Source: Exilibacterium tricleocarpae
GTDB lineage: Bacteria > Pseudomonadota > Gammaproteobacteria > Pseudomonadales > Cellvibrionaceae
DNA length: 64,000 bases
Reading direction: 5' to 3'
NCBI RefSeq assembly: GCF_007004655.1
Contig: NZ_ML660089.1
Coordinates: forward strand, 415,000 to 478,999
Under the pieces are notes generated by a model. It was given only the letters and a program-made list of their open reading frames with translations. It was not told the DNA's origin and did no database searches. A program made the position numbers and the translations under genes. Below, one piece after another: positions 27,747 to 36,510 of this stretch. Within the stretch, counting starts at the first letter, position 1; every line of letters starts with the position of its first letter.

Positions 27747-28787
27747 ATGAAATCAATCGGCTTCGTTCTACTGCTACTTGCCTTTTTCTCCCCAAGGCCT
27801 TGCTATGCTACAGACTTTAGCAAACTTTATAAAAAAGTCAGTCCCAGTGTGGTGTTGATTAAAACCAACCGGTACGTTGAAAAGGTGACGGAAAAAGGTG
27901 TTGTTCAAAGCCGGCAAGGTGGATTGGGTTCAGGGGTGTTGATTGAAGACGGGTTTATTCTGACCGCTTCCCACGTGGTGCATATCGCTGACCGTATTGA
28001 AGTAAAAACCGTCGATGGAAAAATCTACCCCGCCAGGACCGTAGGTTCAATTCCACTGGCGGATCTCGCCGTTATTCGTCTGATAACGCCCCTCAAAAAT
28101 ATGCCCACCGCCAAGATTGGTGACTCAGATGCCATTGATATCGGTGCAGAGGTCTTCATTGTCGGCGCCCCCTACGGACTGACCCAAACGCTGACCGTGG
28201 GCCACCTCAGCGGCCGTCGCACAAGTGAAGATAGCACTGCTCTTATCCAAACAGAGTTTTTGCAAACCGACGCGCCGATTAACCGCGGTAACTCCGGTGG
28301 ACCTATGTTCAATACAAAGGGTGAGGTGGTCGGTATTGTCAGTCATATTCGCAGCTTTTCCGGTGGCAGTGAAGGCTTAGGTTTTGCCGCCAGTATCAAC
28401 ATGGTAAAGCGCCTGTTGCTGGATAACCCACCGGTATGGACAGGAATGGAATTTGTGCCTATGTCGAAGACACTGGCCGATGCCATCAATGTACCTTTTC
28501 CCAATGGTATTCTGGTCCAGCAGGTCGCCTATGGTTCCATGGGCGACCGCTTTGGTCTTCAACCAGGCCGCATATCCGCCGTCATTGCCGGACAAAACCT
28601 GCTGCTGGGAGGCGATGTGATTATTGGCATTGGCGGCGAGGAGGTCAGTGCGACGCCCGATGGGATGCGAAGAGCGAGGCGCTATGCGAAAAGCCTGAAG
28701 GAGGGCGATACCATGGAAATTACGGTTTATCGAAACGGCAGCAAGGTACAGCTCACCGCCAGTAAACCGGACCCGACAACGCTTTAA
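27747..28787 (+). CDS. DegP/HtrA-like periplasmic serine protease with PDZ domain
   Basis: Protein of 346 aa with a signal peptide (MKSIGFVLLLLAFFSPRPCYA). The trypsin-like domain has His76 in LTASHVVH, Asp106 in LADLAVIRL and Ser183 in NRGNSGGPMFN, which is the HtrA form of the catalytic site. A single PDZ domain (about residues 225-340) ends in GDVIIGIGGEEV and LKEGDTMEITVYRNG, so it resembles DegS/HhoA in size, not DegP with two PDZ domains. No membrane anchor remains after the signal peptide. It is divergent from the Cpx-like operon and shares its promoter architecture, as degP does in enteric bacteria. The likely job is removing misfolded envelope proteins when the pathway is on. Confidence 0.88.
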   Translation: MKSIGFVLLLLAFFSPRPCYATDFSKLYKKVSPSVVLIKTNRYVEKVTEKGVVQSRQGGLGSGVLIEDGFILTASHVVHIADRIEVKTVDGKIYPARTVGSIPLADLAVIRLITPLKNMPTAKIGDSDAIDIGAEVFIVGAPYGLTQTLTVGHLSGRRTSEDSTALIQTEFLQTDAPINRGNSGGPMFNTKGEVVGIVSHIRSFSGGSEGLGFAASINMVKRLLLDNPPVWTGMEFVPMSKTLADAINVPFPNGILVQQVAYGSMGDRFGLQPGRISAVIAGQNLLLGGDVIIGIGGEEVSATPDGMRRARRYAKSLKEGDTMEITVYRNGSKVQLTASKPDPTTL

Positions 28788-28836
28788 CAGCAAGAGATCT
28801 TTGCTGTACTTGCCTGGTTCAGGCACTGCCGATAGG

Positions 28837-29025
28837 TTAGACCACCTTCCTAAAATGCCACAGATTGGTCATATCGGTGACCAGGTAACGGGCATCGGGG
28901 TCTTGTGTTTGTGCGATATCCAGGCCGACTCTAGCGAAGATCGCCTGACTGTCGAGGCCGCGGTGTTCGAGTGCTGAGGCGATGGCGCCAGCCCAGGTGG
29001 CGAGGGTGGTACTGCGCGTTGTCAT
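28837..29025 (-). pseudogene. N-terminal fragment of an AraC-family regulator
   Basis: 62 codons with LATWAGAIASALEHRGLDSQ and FARVGLDIAQTQDPDARY, the typical opening of the AraC-type regulators whose N-terminal domain is arabinose-binding-like (OruR/ArgR-like type). The frame stops after VTDMTNLWHF, leaving out the rest of that domain and the whole helix-turn-helix. It is a remnant. Confidence 0.65.
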
Positions 29026-29190
29026 CTCAATTATTATCGTCTTGTTATCGGGCCCGCTTACGGTAGGTACCCAGACACCGATAGATGTCGCCTTGGCACC
29101 GGTCCTCGATCGGTCACTTTACTAGTATGAGGCACCCACTAACTGGCCGGATTAATGGACTGAAGCGTAACACAGCCGTCGCAGCGGAAA

Positions 29191-29283
29191 CTGACACCAG
29201 ACGAAATTGTCGAGCGGGTAGAGTTGCCGGCGCACTTGAGAAACCATCCGTTCCTGCTGGAACACTATGGCACTGCGAGCGGA
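29191..29283 (+). pseudogene. Short fragment of an alkyl sulfatase-like MBL-fold protein
   Basis: About 31 codons read LTPDEIVERVELPAHLRNHP and LLEHYGTASG. This resembles the linker of the BDS1-type alkyl sulfatases between the metallo-beta-lactamase and dimerisation domains (xDEIVxRVxLPxHLxxHPxLxxxYGT). No continuation is found on either side. The identification rests on this one block. Confidence 0.4.
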
Positions 29284-29333
29284 GTGAGGCACGCCGAGGC
29301 CCCGATCTCAAAACTTCGTGCAATCTCTTGTAG

Positions 29334-29573
<240 letters not shown>

Positions 29574-29594
29574 GCCGAGTCCAAACGACCGCAC

Positions 29595-30185
29595 CTACGC
29601 ACAACTCCCCCCCAAAAACATCTCACTATACTGCTCCGCCACCGCTTCACTATCAATATCCTGCTGTGTGTGATACCACGAAGAAATCGAAGATAACAAC
29701 CCGGTAAATGCCCGCACCGAAATATAGATATCCAAATGCCGCTTCATCTCCCCGCGCTGCTGCGCGCGCCGGAAAATCTGCTCCAGCAGTTTATGGTAGT
29801 AACTCGACTGCTCCCGAATTCGCCCGCGTCGCTCCACGGGGATACACTGGCGCTCATCGTCAAACACAATCATATAATCCGCCCGATCGTGCAGCGAGCT
29901 CAGGGTATGGTGCAGAATGGCCTTAATGGTCTCGGCAAATGACCGCTCCTCCTGCAGCAGCGACTCCAGGTAAGCCACCCCGTATTTGATCCCCTCCAGA
30001 CACACTGCCTCCAGCGCCGCTTCTTTCGAGGGAAAGTAGTAGTAGAGGCTGCCCTGTTTGATATTAAGCTTTTCGGCGATATCCAGGGTGCCGGCACCGT
30101 GGTAACCCTTGTCGGCAAATACCGCCGCCGCGGCATCCACGGCCGCCATATAGCGCTGATCGTACTTGGATTTCTTGTCTGCCAA
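29595..30185 (-). CDS. TetR-family transcriptional regulator
   Basis: About 196 aa from a TTG at 30185, chosen because GGAG lies six bases before it and the product then begins just before the DNA-binding domain. A TTG at 30248 would add 21 basic residues of no clear family. The helix-turn-helix is AAVFADKGYHGAGTLDIAEK followed by LNIKQGSLYYYFPSKEAALE, a textbook TetR match. The ligand-binding half is helical with IVFDDERQCIPVERRGRI and resembles regulators of fatty-acid or CoA-ester metabolism (AcrR/FadR-like). It is divergent from cysD across a 300-base region crowded with TCTATAG palindromes, which are its candidate operators. Whether it controls cysD, itself or both is open. Confidence 0.85.
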   Translation of the reverse strand: MADKKSKYDQRYMAAVDAAAAVFADKGYHGAGTLDIAEKLNIKQGSLYYYFPSKEAALEAVCLEGIKYGVAYLESLLQEERSFAETIKAILHHTLSSLHDRADYMIVFDDERQCIPVERRGRIREQSSYYHKLLEQIFRRAQQRGEMKRHLDIYISVRAFTGLLSSISSWYHTQQDIDSEAVAEQYSEMFLGGSCA

Positions 30186-30328
30186 AACCGGCTCCACTAT
30201 TGACCGCCAGGGCTTCCACCGTGCCCGAAAACGCCGTTCCAGGGCCAAAACAGCGGGGATTATAGGGAATTGTACCCCGGCAGGAAAGGCAACTCCGGCG
30301 GGAGTCGCGGGGCTACTATAACTATTTT

Positions 30329-30417
30329 CTATAAATAGACCTATAGAAAAATCTTGCCAAGCTATAAATAGAACTATAGAATTTCTGTCGTTCTATAGAA
30401 TTTCTATAATTCTATAG
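30329..30417. promoter_or_regulatory. Cluster of CTATAGAA palindromes between tetR-type gene and cysD
   Basis: Two near-identical 20-base units, CTATAAATAGACCTATAGAA (30329-30348) and CTATAAATAGAACTATAGAA (30362-30381), start 33 bases apart. They are followed by TTCTATAGAA (30391-30400) and an inverted repeat CTATAGAAT/ATTCTATAG (30393-30401 and 30409-30417). All units are built on TCTATA/TATAGA half-sites. The array ends 70 bases before the cysD ATG. Confidence 0.6.
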
Positions 30418-30486
30418 ATTTTATTGAGAAGTTTGAATCAAATGGCGGCCCAGCCGCGAGCCTGCTCTGATAGAGGTTAGTGACCT

Positions 30487-31389
30487 ATGAACACCCTGAC
30501 ACATCTGCAGCGCCTGGAGGCGGAAAGCATCCATGTCATTCGCGAGGTGGCGTCCGAGAGTCGCCACCCGGTGATGCTCTATTCCATCGGCAAGGACTCC
30601 TCGGTGCTGTTGCACCTGACGATGAAGGCCTTTTACCCGTCGCTGCCGCCATTCCCGGTGATGCATATCGATACGACCTGGAAGTTTCGGGAGATGATCG
30701 AGTTCCGCGATCGGTTGGCCAAGGAACTGGGGCTGGAGATGATTGTGCATATCAACCGCGCGGGTGTTGAGCAGGGTGTCGGCCCCTTTACCCACGGCTC
30801 CGCGGTGCATACCGATATTATGAAAACCCAGTCCTTGAAGCAGGCGCTGAATAAATACCAGTTCGATGCCGCTTTCGGCGGCGCGCGCCGCGATGAGGAA
30901 AAGTCCCGCGCCAAGGAGCGCATTTTTTCCTTCCGCAGTAATCAGCACCGCTGGGACCCGAAAAACCAGCGTCCGGAATTGTGGCGCACCTATAACAGTC
31001 GTATTCACAAGGGCGAAAGCATGCGGGTGTTCCCCCTTTCCAACTGGACTGAGCTGGACGTATGGCAGTATATCCACCAGGAATCCATTGCCATGGTGCC
31101 GTTGTATTTCGCCAGGGAGCGCCCGGTGGTGGAGCGCGACGGCACGTTGATTATGGTGGACGACGACCGTATGCCGCTGCAGCCGGGCGAAGAAGTACAG
31201 ATGAAAAAAGTGCGCTTTCGCACCCTGGGCTGCTACCCGCTGACCGGCGCGGTGGAATCGGAGGCGCAGACCGTGCCGCAAATCATTCAGGAAATGCTGC
31301 TGACCCGCACCTCCGAACGCCAGGGTCGGGTGATCGACCAGGATCACGGCGCTTCCATGGAGCAGAAGAAACAGGAGGGGTACTTCTAG
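30487..31389 (+). CDS. cysD: Sulfate adenylyltransferase subunit 2 (CysD)
   Basis: Protein of 300 aa, full length for the family. It forms ATP sulfurylase with CysN, making adenosine 5'-phosphosulfate from sulfate and ATP in the cytoplasm. The PP-loop is in [16 protein letters not shown] (about residues 38-47), followed by [45 protein letters not shown] and [17 protein letters not shown], all standard for CysD. The stop codon overlaps the next start (TAGTG), so cysD and cysNC form an operon. The upstream region carries the TCTATA palindrome array. Confidence 0.97.
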   Translation: MNTLTHLQRLEAESIHVIREVASESRHPVMLYSIGKDSSVLLHLTMKAFYPSLPPFPVMHIDTTWKFREMIEFRDRLAKELGLEMIVHINRAGVEQGVGPFTHGSAVHTDIMKTQSLKQALNKYQFDAAFGGARRDEEKSRAKERIFSFRSNQHRWDPKNQRPELWRTYNSRIHKGESMRVFPLSNWTELDVWQYIHQESIAMVPLYFARERPVVERDGTLIMVDDDRMPLQPGEEVQMKKVRFRTLGCYPLTGAVESEAQTVPQIIQEMLLTRTSERQGRVIDQDHGASMEQKKQEGYF

Positions 31390-33293
31390 TGGCTCACGCA
31401 TCCGACTTGATCGAAACCGATATTGAGACTTATCTGACCGAGCAGGAACACAAGAGCTTTCTGCGCCTGATTACCTGCGGCAGTGTCGATGACGGCAAAA
31501 GTACGCTGATCGGCCGTCTGTTGTACGATTCGAAGATGATTTTTGAAGATCAGCTTGCCGCACTGGAAGTCGACAGCAGGAAAGTCGGCACTACCGGCGA
31601 TAAAATCGACCTGGCGCTTTTAGTCGACGGCCTGCAGGCGGAGCGCGAGCAGGGCATTACCATCGATGTGGCCTATCGCTTCTTCTCCACCGACAAGCGC
31701 AAGTTTATTATCGCCGACACGCCCGGCCACGAGCAGTACACCCGCAATATGGCCACCGGCGCCTCCACCGGGGAGCTGGCGATCATCCTGATCGACGGAC
31801 GCAAGGGGGTGCTGACCCAAACCAGGCGCCACAGTTATATCGTATCGCTGCTGGGTATCCGCCATGTGGTGCTGGCGATCAATAAAATGGACCTGGTGGA
31901 CTACGACCGAAAAACGTTCGACAACATCAAGCGCGACTATCTCGAGTTCGCCAAGGCGCTGAATTTCAGCGATATCACAGCCATTCCGATGTCGGCGCTG
32001 GAAGGCGACAATGTGCTGCGCAAGACGCAGGCCATGCCCTGGTATCAAGGCCCGAGCCTGATGCAGCACCTGGAAAGTGTCGACGTGAGCCGCGAGGAGA
32101 CCCATAAGCCCTTTCGTATGCCGGTACAGTGGGTCAACCGCCCCAACCTGGACTTCCGCGGTTTCTCCGGCACCATTGCCGCCGGCAGGGTGGCCGTGGG
32201 CGAAGAGGTGGTGGCGCTGCCGAGCGGCAAAACCAGCCGCGTAAAAAGTATTGTCACCTATGACGGCGAGCTGCCGGAGGCTATCTGCGAGCAGGCGGTA
32301 ACCCTCACCCTCGAGGACGAAATCGATATCTCCCGCGGCGATACCCTGTCTACCTGTAAGGCGCGCCCGCAAGTCAGCGGCGATCTGGCCGCCGATATCC
32401 TGTGGATGGACGAGCATGAAATGGTGCTTAACCGCCCCTATCTGATCCGGCTGGAAAGCCGCACCGTGCCGGGCAATATCACCGCCATCAACTACAAGGT
32501 CGATGTCAATAACCTGCAGCAGCAGGCCGCCGAGGTGTTGACGCTGAACGAAGTGGCGCGCTGCGAGCTGGCGCTGTCGGAAAGTATTGCCTTCGACCCC
32601 TACGAGCAGACCCGCAGCACCGGTTGCTTTGTGGTGGTCGATAGAATCACCAACAAAACCGTCGGCTGCGGTATGCTGCGTCACAGCCTCGACACCGCCA
32701 CCCACGTGCACTGGCACGCCCACGATGTCACCAAGTCCTCGCGCGCCGCCGCCAAGCAGCAAAAGCCGGTGGTGCTGTGGTTTACCGGTTTATCCGGTGC
32801 CGGCAAGTCCACCATCGCCAACCTGGTGGAGAAAAAACTGTTCGCCCGCGGCAACCATACCTATACCATGGACGGCGACAATGTACGCCACGGCCTTAAC
32901 AAGGACCTGGGTTTTACCGAAGCCGACCGGGTGGAAAATATCCGCCGTATCAGCGAGGTGGCCAACCTGATGGCCGATGCCGGCCTGATTGTGCTGAGCT
33001 GTTTTATCTCGCCGTTTCGCCGCGACCGCGAGCAGGCGCGCCGGTTGTGCGGCGCCACCGGTTTTATCGAGATATTTATCGATACCCCGCTGCAAGAGTG
33101 CGAGGCGCGCGATCCGAAAGGGCTGTATAAAAAGGCCCGCAAAGGTGAAATCAAGAATTTTACCGGCCTTGACAGCCCCTACGAGGCGCCGGAAAACCCC
33201 GAGATCCATATCAAAACCGCGGATAAAACCACGGATAAAATCGCCGCCGAAATCGTCGATTACCTGGATCGCGAGGAATACCTGGTAAACTGA
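31389..33293 (+). CDS. cysNC: Bifunctional sulfate adenylyltransferase subunit 1/APS kinase (CysNC)
   Basis: 634 aa from the GTG at 31389, which shares one base with the cysD stop. A longer frame starting at 31062 would lie inside cysD and is rejected. The N-terminal GTPase has [26 protein letters not shown] and NKMDL. Elongation-factor-like beta barrels follow. The last about 180 residues are an APS kinase: P-loop [43 protein letters not shown] and [14 protein letters not shown]. The enzyme thus runs both steps from sulfate to PAPS. PAPS is used for cysteine synthesis or for sulfation. No PAPS reductase or sulfite reductase gene is next to it. Confidence 0.96.
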   Translation: MAHASDLIETDIETYLTEQEHKSFLRLITCGSVDDGKSTLIGRLLYDSKMIFEDQLAALEVDSRKVGTTGDKIDLALLVDGLQAEREQGITIDVAYRFFSTDKRKFIIADTPGHEQYTRNMATGASTGELAIILIDGRKGVLTQTRRHSYIVSLLGIRHVVLAINKMDLVDYDRKTFDNIKRDYLEFAKALNFSDITAIPMSALEGDNVLRKTQAMPWYQGPSLMQHLESVDVSREETHKPFRMPVQWVNRPNLDFRGFSGTIAAGRVAVGEEVVALPSGKTSRVKSIVTYDGELPEAICEQAVTLTLEDEIDISRGDTLSTCKARPQVSGDLAADILWMDEHEMVLNRPYLIRLESRTVPGNITAINYKVDVNNLQQQAAEVLTLNEVARCELALSESIAFDPYEQTRSTGCFVVVDRITNKTVGCGMLRHSLDTATHVHWHAHDVTKSSRAAAKQQKPVVLWFTGLSGAGKSTIANLVEKKLFARGNHTYTMDGDNVRHGLNKDLGFTEADRVENIRRISEVANLMADAGLIVLSCFISPFRRDREQARRLCGATGFIEIFIDTPLQECEARDPKGLYKKARKGEIKNFTGLDSPYEAPENPEIHIKTADKTTDKIAAEIVDYLDREEYLVN

Positions 33294-33953
33294 GCAGCCG
33301 GCGCACCGGCATGGCATTCAACCACGCGGCGCGGTTTAGCGCTGCTTTCCGGCGACATCCCTAAATTCATCCGTGCGTCCAAGTTGGTGAGAGTAGCCCT
33401 TTACCACATACTCGGATCGAAACCTAATGCCACCGAAGTGAAATTACTTCCTGGTCGAAGCACTAGATACTGTTTTCAGGTTTTTTTATCAACTTTTCAT
33501 TTATCGCTGATCAATTGATTAGTGTAGGCAGACCCTAAGTAACTCTGCATTTCGGCCTGTTTACAGTCTCCGGGTGATTTGCGGATTAAATTCAGAGAGA
33601 AATGGCCATTTATCTGTAACTGGGTGGAACTAATAACAGGAAATAACCACTTACAGGTGCAGTTGGTCCCGAGAGGCCTTTTACCGGCCTCTCGGGATTA
33701 TAATAAGTGCCAATAACCTATATTTTACCGTAAATCAAAACCCCGCCCGAAGGACGTGGTCATCTACTGAATGGCTGAACCTGTCGAGTTTTAATGAGTG
33801 CTTGCGCACAAGTGGAGATTGAGTTTGTTCGCTACAAGACCAGCCAGAAGGTAAGTGCGTTTTCGGGTTCAGGGGCGTTCCCCGCATTTATTGTGGCAAT
33901 AGCCGTTAAATGCAGTTGTCCAGCAGAGTGAAGTACACACGATTGAGGCTTAT
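33294..33953. other. Intergenic region after cysNC
   Basis: 660 bases without a supported gene. Apart from the hairpin at 33668-33696 I see no clear structure. It should contain the promoter for the HMG-CoA reductase gene. Confidence 0.5.
33668..33696 (+). terminator. Strong GC-rich hairpin
   Basis: Perfect 11-base stem, CCCGAGAGGCC and GGCCTCTCGGG, with a 7-base loop, followed by ATTATAATAA. It lies 375 bases after cysNC and 258 bases before the HMG-CoA reductase gene. It may be the end of the cys transcript or of an unseen small RNA. Confidence 0.5.
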
Positions 33954-35498
33954 ATGACTAACGTATATCCCGGAAGTACTCTACGCGATTACCCCGTCCA
34001 AGTGAAACACCCGTATTTTTCAACCCGCTTAAACTTAGCAGAAATCACTTCCGATCATATAAAAATGCACTGCCAAGATACTATTGACTCGACTGAAAGT
34101 AACTTTGAATCTGAGTCAACCCGTTTCTTCTTCGAGAAAGATATCGAGGTCAACATTAAGACCGATATCGTTGACTGTGTAAGAACTGACAATAACGAGT
34201 CGATCGTTATCGCCAGGTTCTCAGAACCGGAAGACGAAGACGAGTTCTGGAGCACATTGCGCCAACAGGTTCTACCTGAGGATACACCCCTTGCACCTGG
34301 TGCCCGACCACGTTTGCCGGCACGCGCGCTGTTTACAGAGACAGCGCGCCGGCAACGGGAAGCTTTCTTACAGGACTACACCGGCGTCAATCTCGATTGC
34401 ATCACAAGCTCATCCGTGGACCCTGAAAGCCTGCCGAGTGTTACAGAATCGTTTATCGGTACCGTCGAAGTGCCTATCGGAGCGGCCGGACCCTTATTAT
34501 TCAATGGCAAGCATGCACAGGGACATATATTCGCTCCGATGGCAACGACCGAAGGCTCGCTGGTCGCATCGGCCACTCGCGGTGCAACTGCGGTCACAGT
34601 CAGCGGAGGGATGACAACGGCGTTTTTGAATCGACGGATTACCCGTGTGCCACTCTTTCAACTGGCTAACCTCAACGAAGCGCTTTTCGTCAGTCAGTGG
34701 ATACAATCGCATTTTGCCGATATCAACAGCCAGACGCAGCTTATGTCGAGTCATGCAAAATTGTTAAGTATTGAGCCACAGGTGGTCGGCCGGGATTTAC
34801 ACCTTCATTTTGTCTACGATTCCGCGGATGCGGCAGGTCAGAATATGGTGACCGGATGCACCTGGCGGGCGTGCCACTGGATTATGGATAAGCTTGATCG
34901 CAAATTGGGATTAAAAGTTAAGCGCTTTATCATAGAGTCCAATCTCTCAAACGATAAGAAGGTCACATTTAATAATTTTATCTATGGTCGCGGCACAAGA
35001 GCGGTCGCAGAGTGCACGGTGTCCGGCGAAGTGATGAAGCGCATCCTGCATGTTACTCCGGAGCAACTGGTCCGGGGTTATCACAGTCTCGCGGCCGGCG
35101 GGGTAGCGGGCGGCATGATCGGCATCAATATTAATATTGCCAATATGGTGGCTGCCGTCTTTACCTCTACCGGGCAGGACATTGGGAGTGTGCACGAGTC
35201 CGGGGTAGGGCATCTGACGCTCGAACTTGTCAACAATGGCAATGCGGTTTATGCCAGCCTCGTTATGCCAAGCCTGCTGATCGGTACGGTCGGCGGTGGA
35301 ACCCGGCTGCCGCAGCAGAATAGATGCCTGCAAATGATCGGCTGTGAAGGCGCCGGGAAGTCGCCCCGGCTTGCCGAAGTTATTTGCGGCTATGCGTTAG
35401 CTTTAGATTTATCGACACTATCGGCGCTTGTTTCCGACGAGTTCGCGGCGGCGCACCATCCATTGGCAAAAGAGGGTTATGCTGATATGGAGGTCTAA
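33954..35498 (+). CDS. Class I HMG-CoA reductase with N-terminal extension
   Basis: Protein of 514 aa. It should reduce HMG-CoA to mevalonate. The catalytic residues are visible: Glu200 in ATTEGSLVASATRG, Lys335/336 in SNLSNDKKVT, Asp409 in TGQDIGSVHESG and His501/502 in AAAHHPLAK. DAAGQNMVT and GTVGGGTRLP are also present. These are class I (eukaryote/archaea-like) features, not those of the NADH-using class II enzyme. The first about 115 residues are acidic, resemble no reductase domain and have no membrane segment. Gammaproteobacteria normally make isoprenoids by the MEP route, and no other mevalonate gene is in the window, so a special terpenoid pathway or a transferred gene is possible. 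Confidence 0.88.
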   Translation: MTNVYPGSTLRDYPVQVKHPYFSTRLNLAEITSDHIKMHCQDTIDSTESNFESESTRFFFEKDIEVNIKTDIVDCVRTDNNESIVIARFSEPEDEDEFWSTLRQQVLPEDTPLAPGARPRLPARALFTETARRQREAFLQDYTGVNLDCITSSSVDPESLPSVTESFIGTVEVPIGAAGPLLFNGKHAQGHIFAPMATTEGSLVASATRGATAVTVSGGMTTAFLNRRITRVPLFQLANLNEALFVSQWIQSHFADINSQTQLMSSHAKLLSIEPQVVGRDLHLHFVYDSADAAGQNMVTGCTWRACHWIMDKLDRKLGLKVKRFIIESNLSNDKKVTFNNFIYGRGTRAVAECTVSGEVMKRILHVTPEQLVRGYHSLAAGGVAGGMIGININIANMVAAVFTSTGQDIGSVHESGVGHLTLELVNNGNAVYASLVMPSLLIGTVGGGTRLPQQNRCLQMIGCEGAGKSPRLAEVICGYALALDLSTLSALVSDEFAAAHHPLAKEGYADMEV

Positions 35499-35604
35499 AG
35501 ATCGAAAAAAATTTTACAGTTGGCATTTCAGCTTGAACAACAGTCCTGACACAGAGGGGCTGTTTCGACTTGCACTTGTTTAAGCGAAAACGTGCTAATT
35601 GACC

Positions 35605-35853
35605 GGTCTGCCTCAGGCTGGGGCTTCCAGAAACACGGACTCGGCGTCCCCTCGATGAACCCCCGCAAGCGGGTCCAGCCCAAAACCAGAGGTTTTGGGC
35701 GTTGCGCGGGGCGAAGCAGCGCCTCGCTGTTTCCCGCTCCACCCCTGGGGACTCGCCGAAAGCGCCTACTTTCGCTTAAGGCGCCTACTCTTGGTGGTCC
35801 CGACAGCATCCCTGCTGTCGAGAGTTTCTGAAAGCCCCAGCCAAAGGCAGACC
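35605..35853 (+). mobile_element. MITE-like element with 30-base terminal inverted repeats
   Basis: The left end (35605-35634) and the reverse complement of the right end (35824-35853) match at 27 of 30 bases; both start GGTCTGCCT. The 250-base interior has several GC-rich hairpins (for example CGACAGC/GCTGTCG) and no coding capacity. A truncated copy occurs at 8714-8862. No clear target-site duplication is seen. It is either a non-autonomous transposable element or a BIME-like structured intergenic repeat. Confidence 0.6.
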
Positions 35854-36439
35854 TATCTGCAGTACTCTTAATCAAGATAGATACGACTAGAGCAGGGATC
35901 GATAAAATGATGTGAACCCCCTAAGTCAGTGCCATATGGAACTGTCCCGAGGCAAAAGGACGTGCGCCCTGGTAACTCAAATAGTAAAAATCTATATATA
36001 GAAGTGTATTTGTAGCCAGTTACTATTTCTTTCTTTCCCCTCACTGTAAAAAATAGCCTATTCCCACTGTAGGCAATAGTGTGCTCAAACCAGGCAGGCG
36101 TACCATATCTCGTGACAGGTTACAGATAATATTTATTATAGTTCTATAAATAATTGATCTATAAGGGGTTTTTAAATAAAGTTGACTCCGCACAGGCAGC
36201 GGCTGTCGGTATCTTCCTCCATATCCAGCCGCTGCCATCATCCAGTACCTTACACATTGCTGGATAATTTCCCGCGCCTCAGGCATTAAGGAATGTGTCG
36301 ATTTCGTCGTTGTACGGCATACTGTGCACCCGTTGTAAACTATCCGGCACTGACGCCACTCCGGGCGCTTGTCCCCCCTGCCAGGGGCAGACAACCAAAG
36401 GCTGTCTCGAGAGCGTTAACGCGGTATAAATAGCGGTTT

Positions 36440-36474
36440 GCCGCCCGTCTGGTAAGACCGGGCCTGCGGGCGGC
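36440..36474 (+). promoter_or_regulatory. Hairpin in the ppdK leader
   Basis: GCCGCCCG (36440-36447) and CGGGCGGC (36467-36474) form a perfect 8-base stem with an internal GGT/ACC-like sub-stem, ending 36 bases before the ATG. It may act on translation or termination. It does not match a riboswitch I know. Confidence 0.35.
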
Positions 36475-36510
36475 GTTGCAATGTAATTAACCCTTAATTG
36501 AGAGTGAGAT

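Larger units (their letters stand above)
35499..36510. other. Intergenic region with inverted-repeat element and ppdK leader
   Basis: About 1 kb without a gene. It contains the 250-base element with terminal inverted repeats, AT-rich DNA around 35980-36180 with TCTATA-like words (for example GTTCTATAAATAATTGATCTATAAG), and the hairpin leader of ppdK. Confidence 0.5.

Noticed and set aside
31062..31388. Long in-frame extension of cysNC starting inside cysD.
   Set aside because: The first 109 codons are a shadow of cysD. The GTG at 31389 overlapping the cysD stop gives the standard CysN start.
30421..31401. Long minus-strand frame opposite cysD, and similar frames opposite cysNC and ppdK.
   Set aside because: His/Gln/Arg-rich shadow frames of GC-biased codons on genes whose sense strand is certain.
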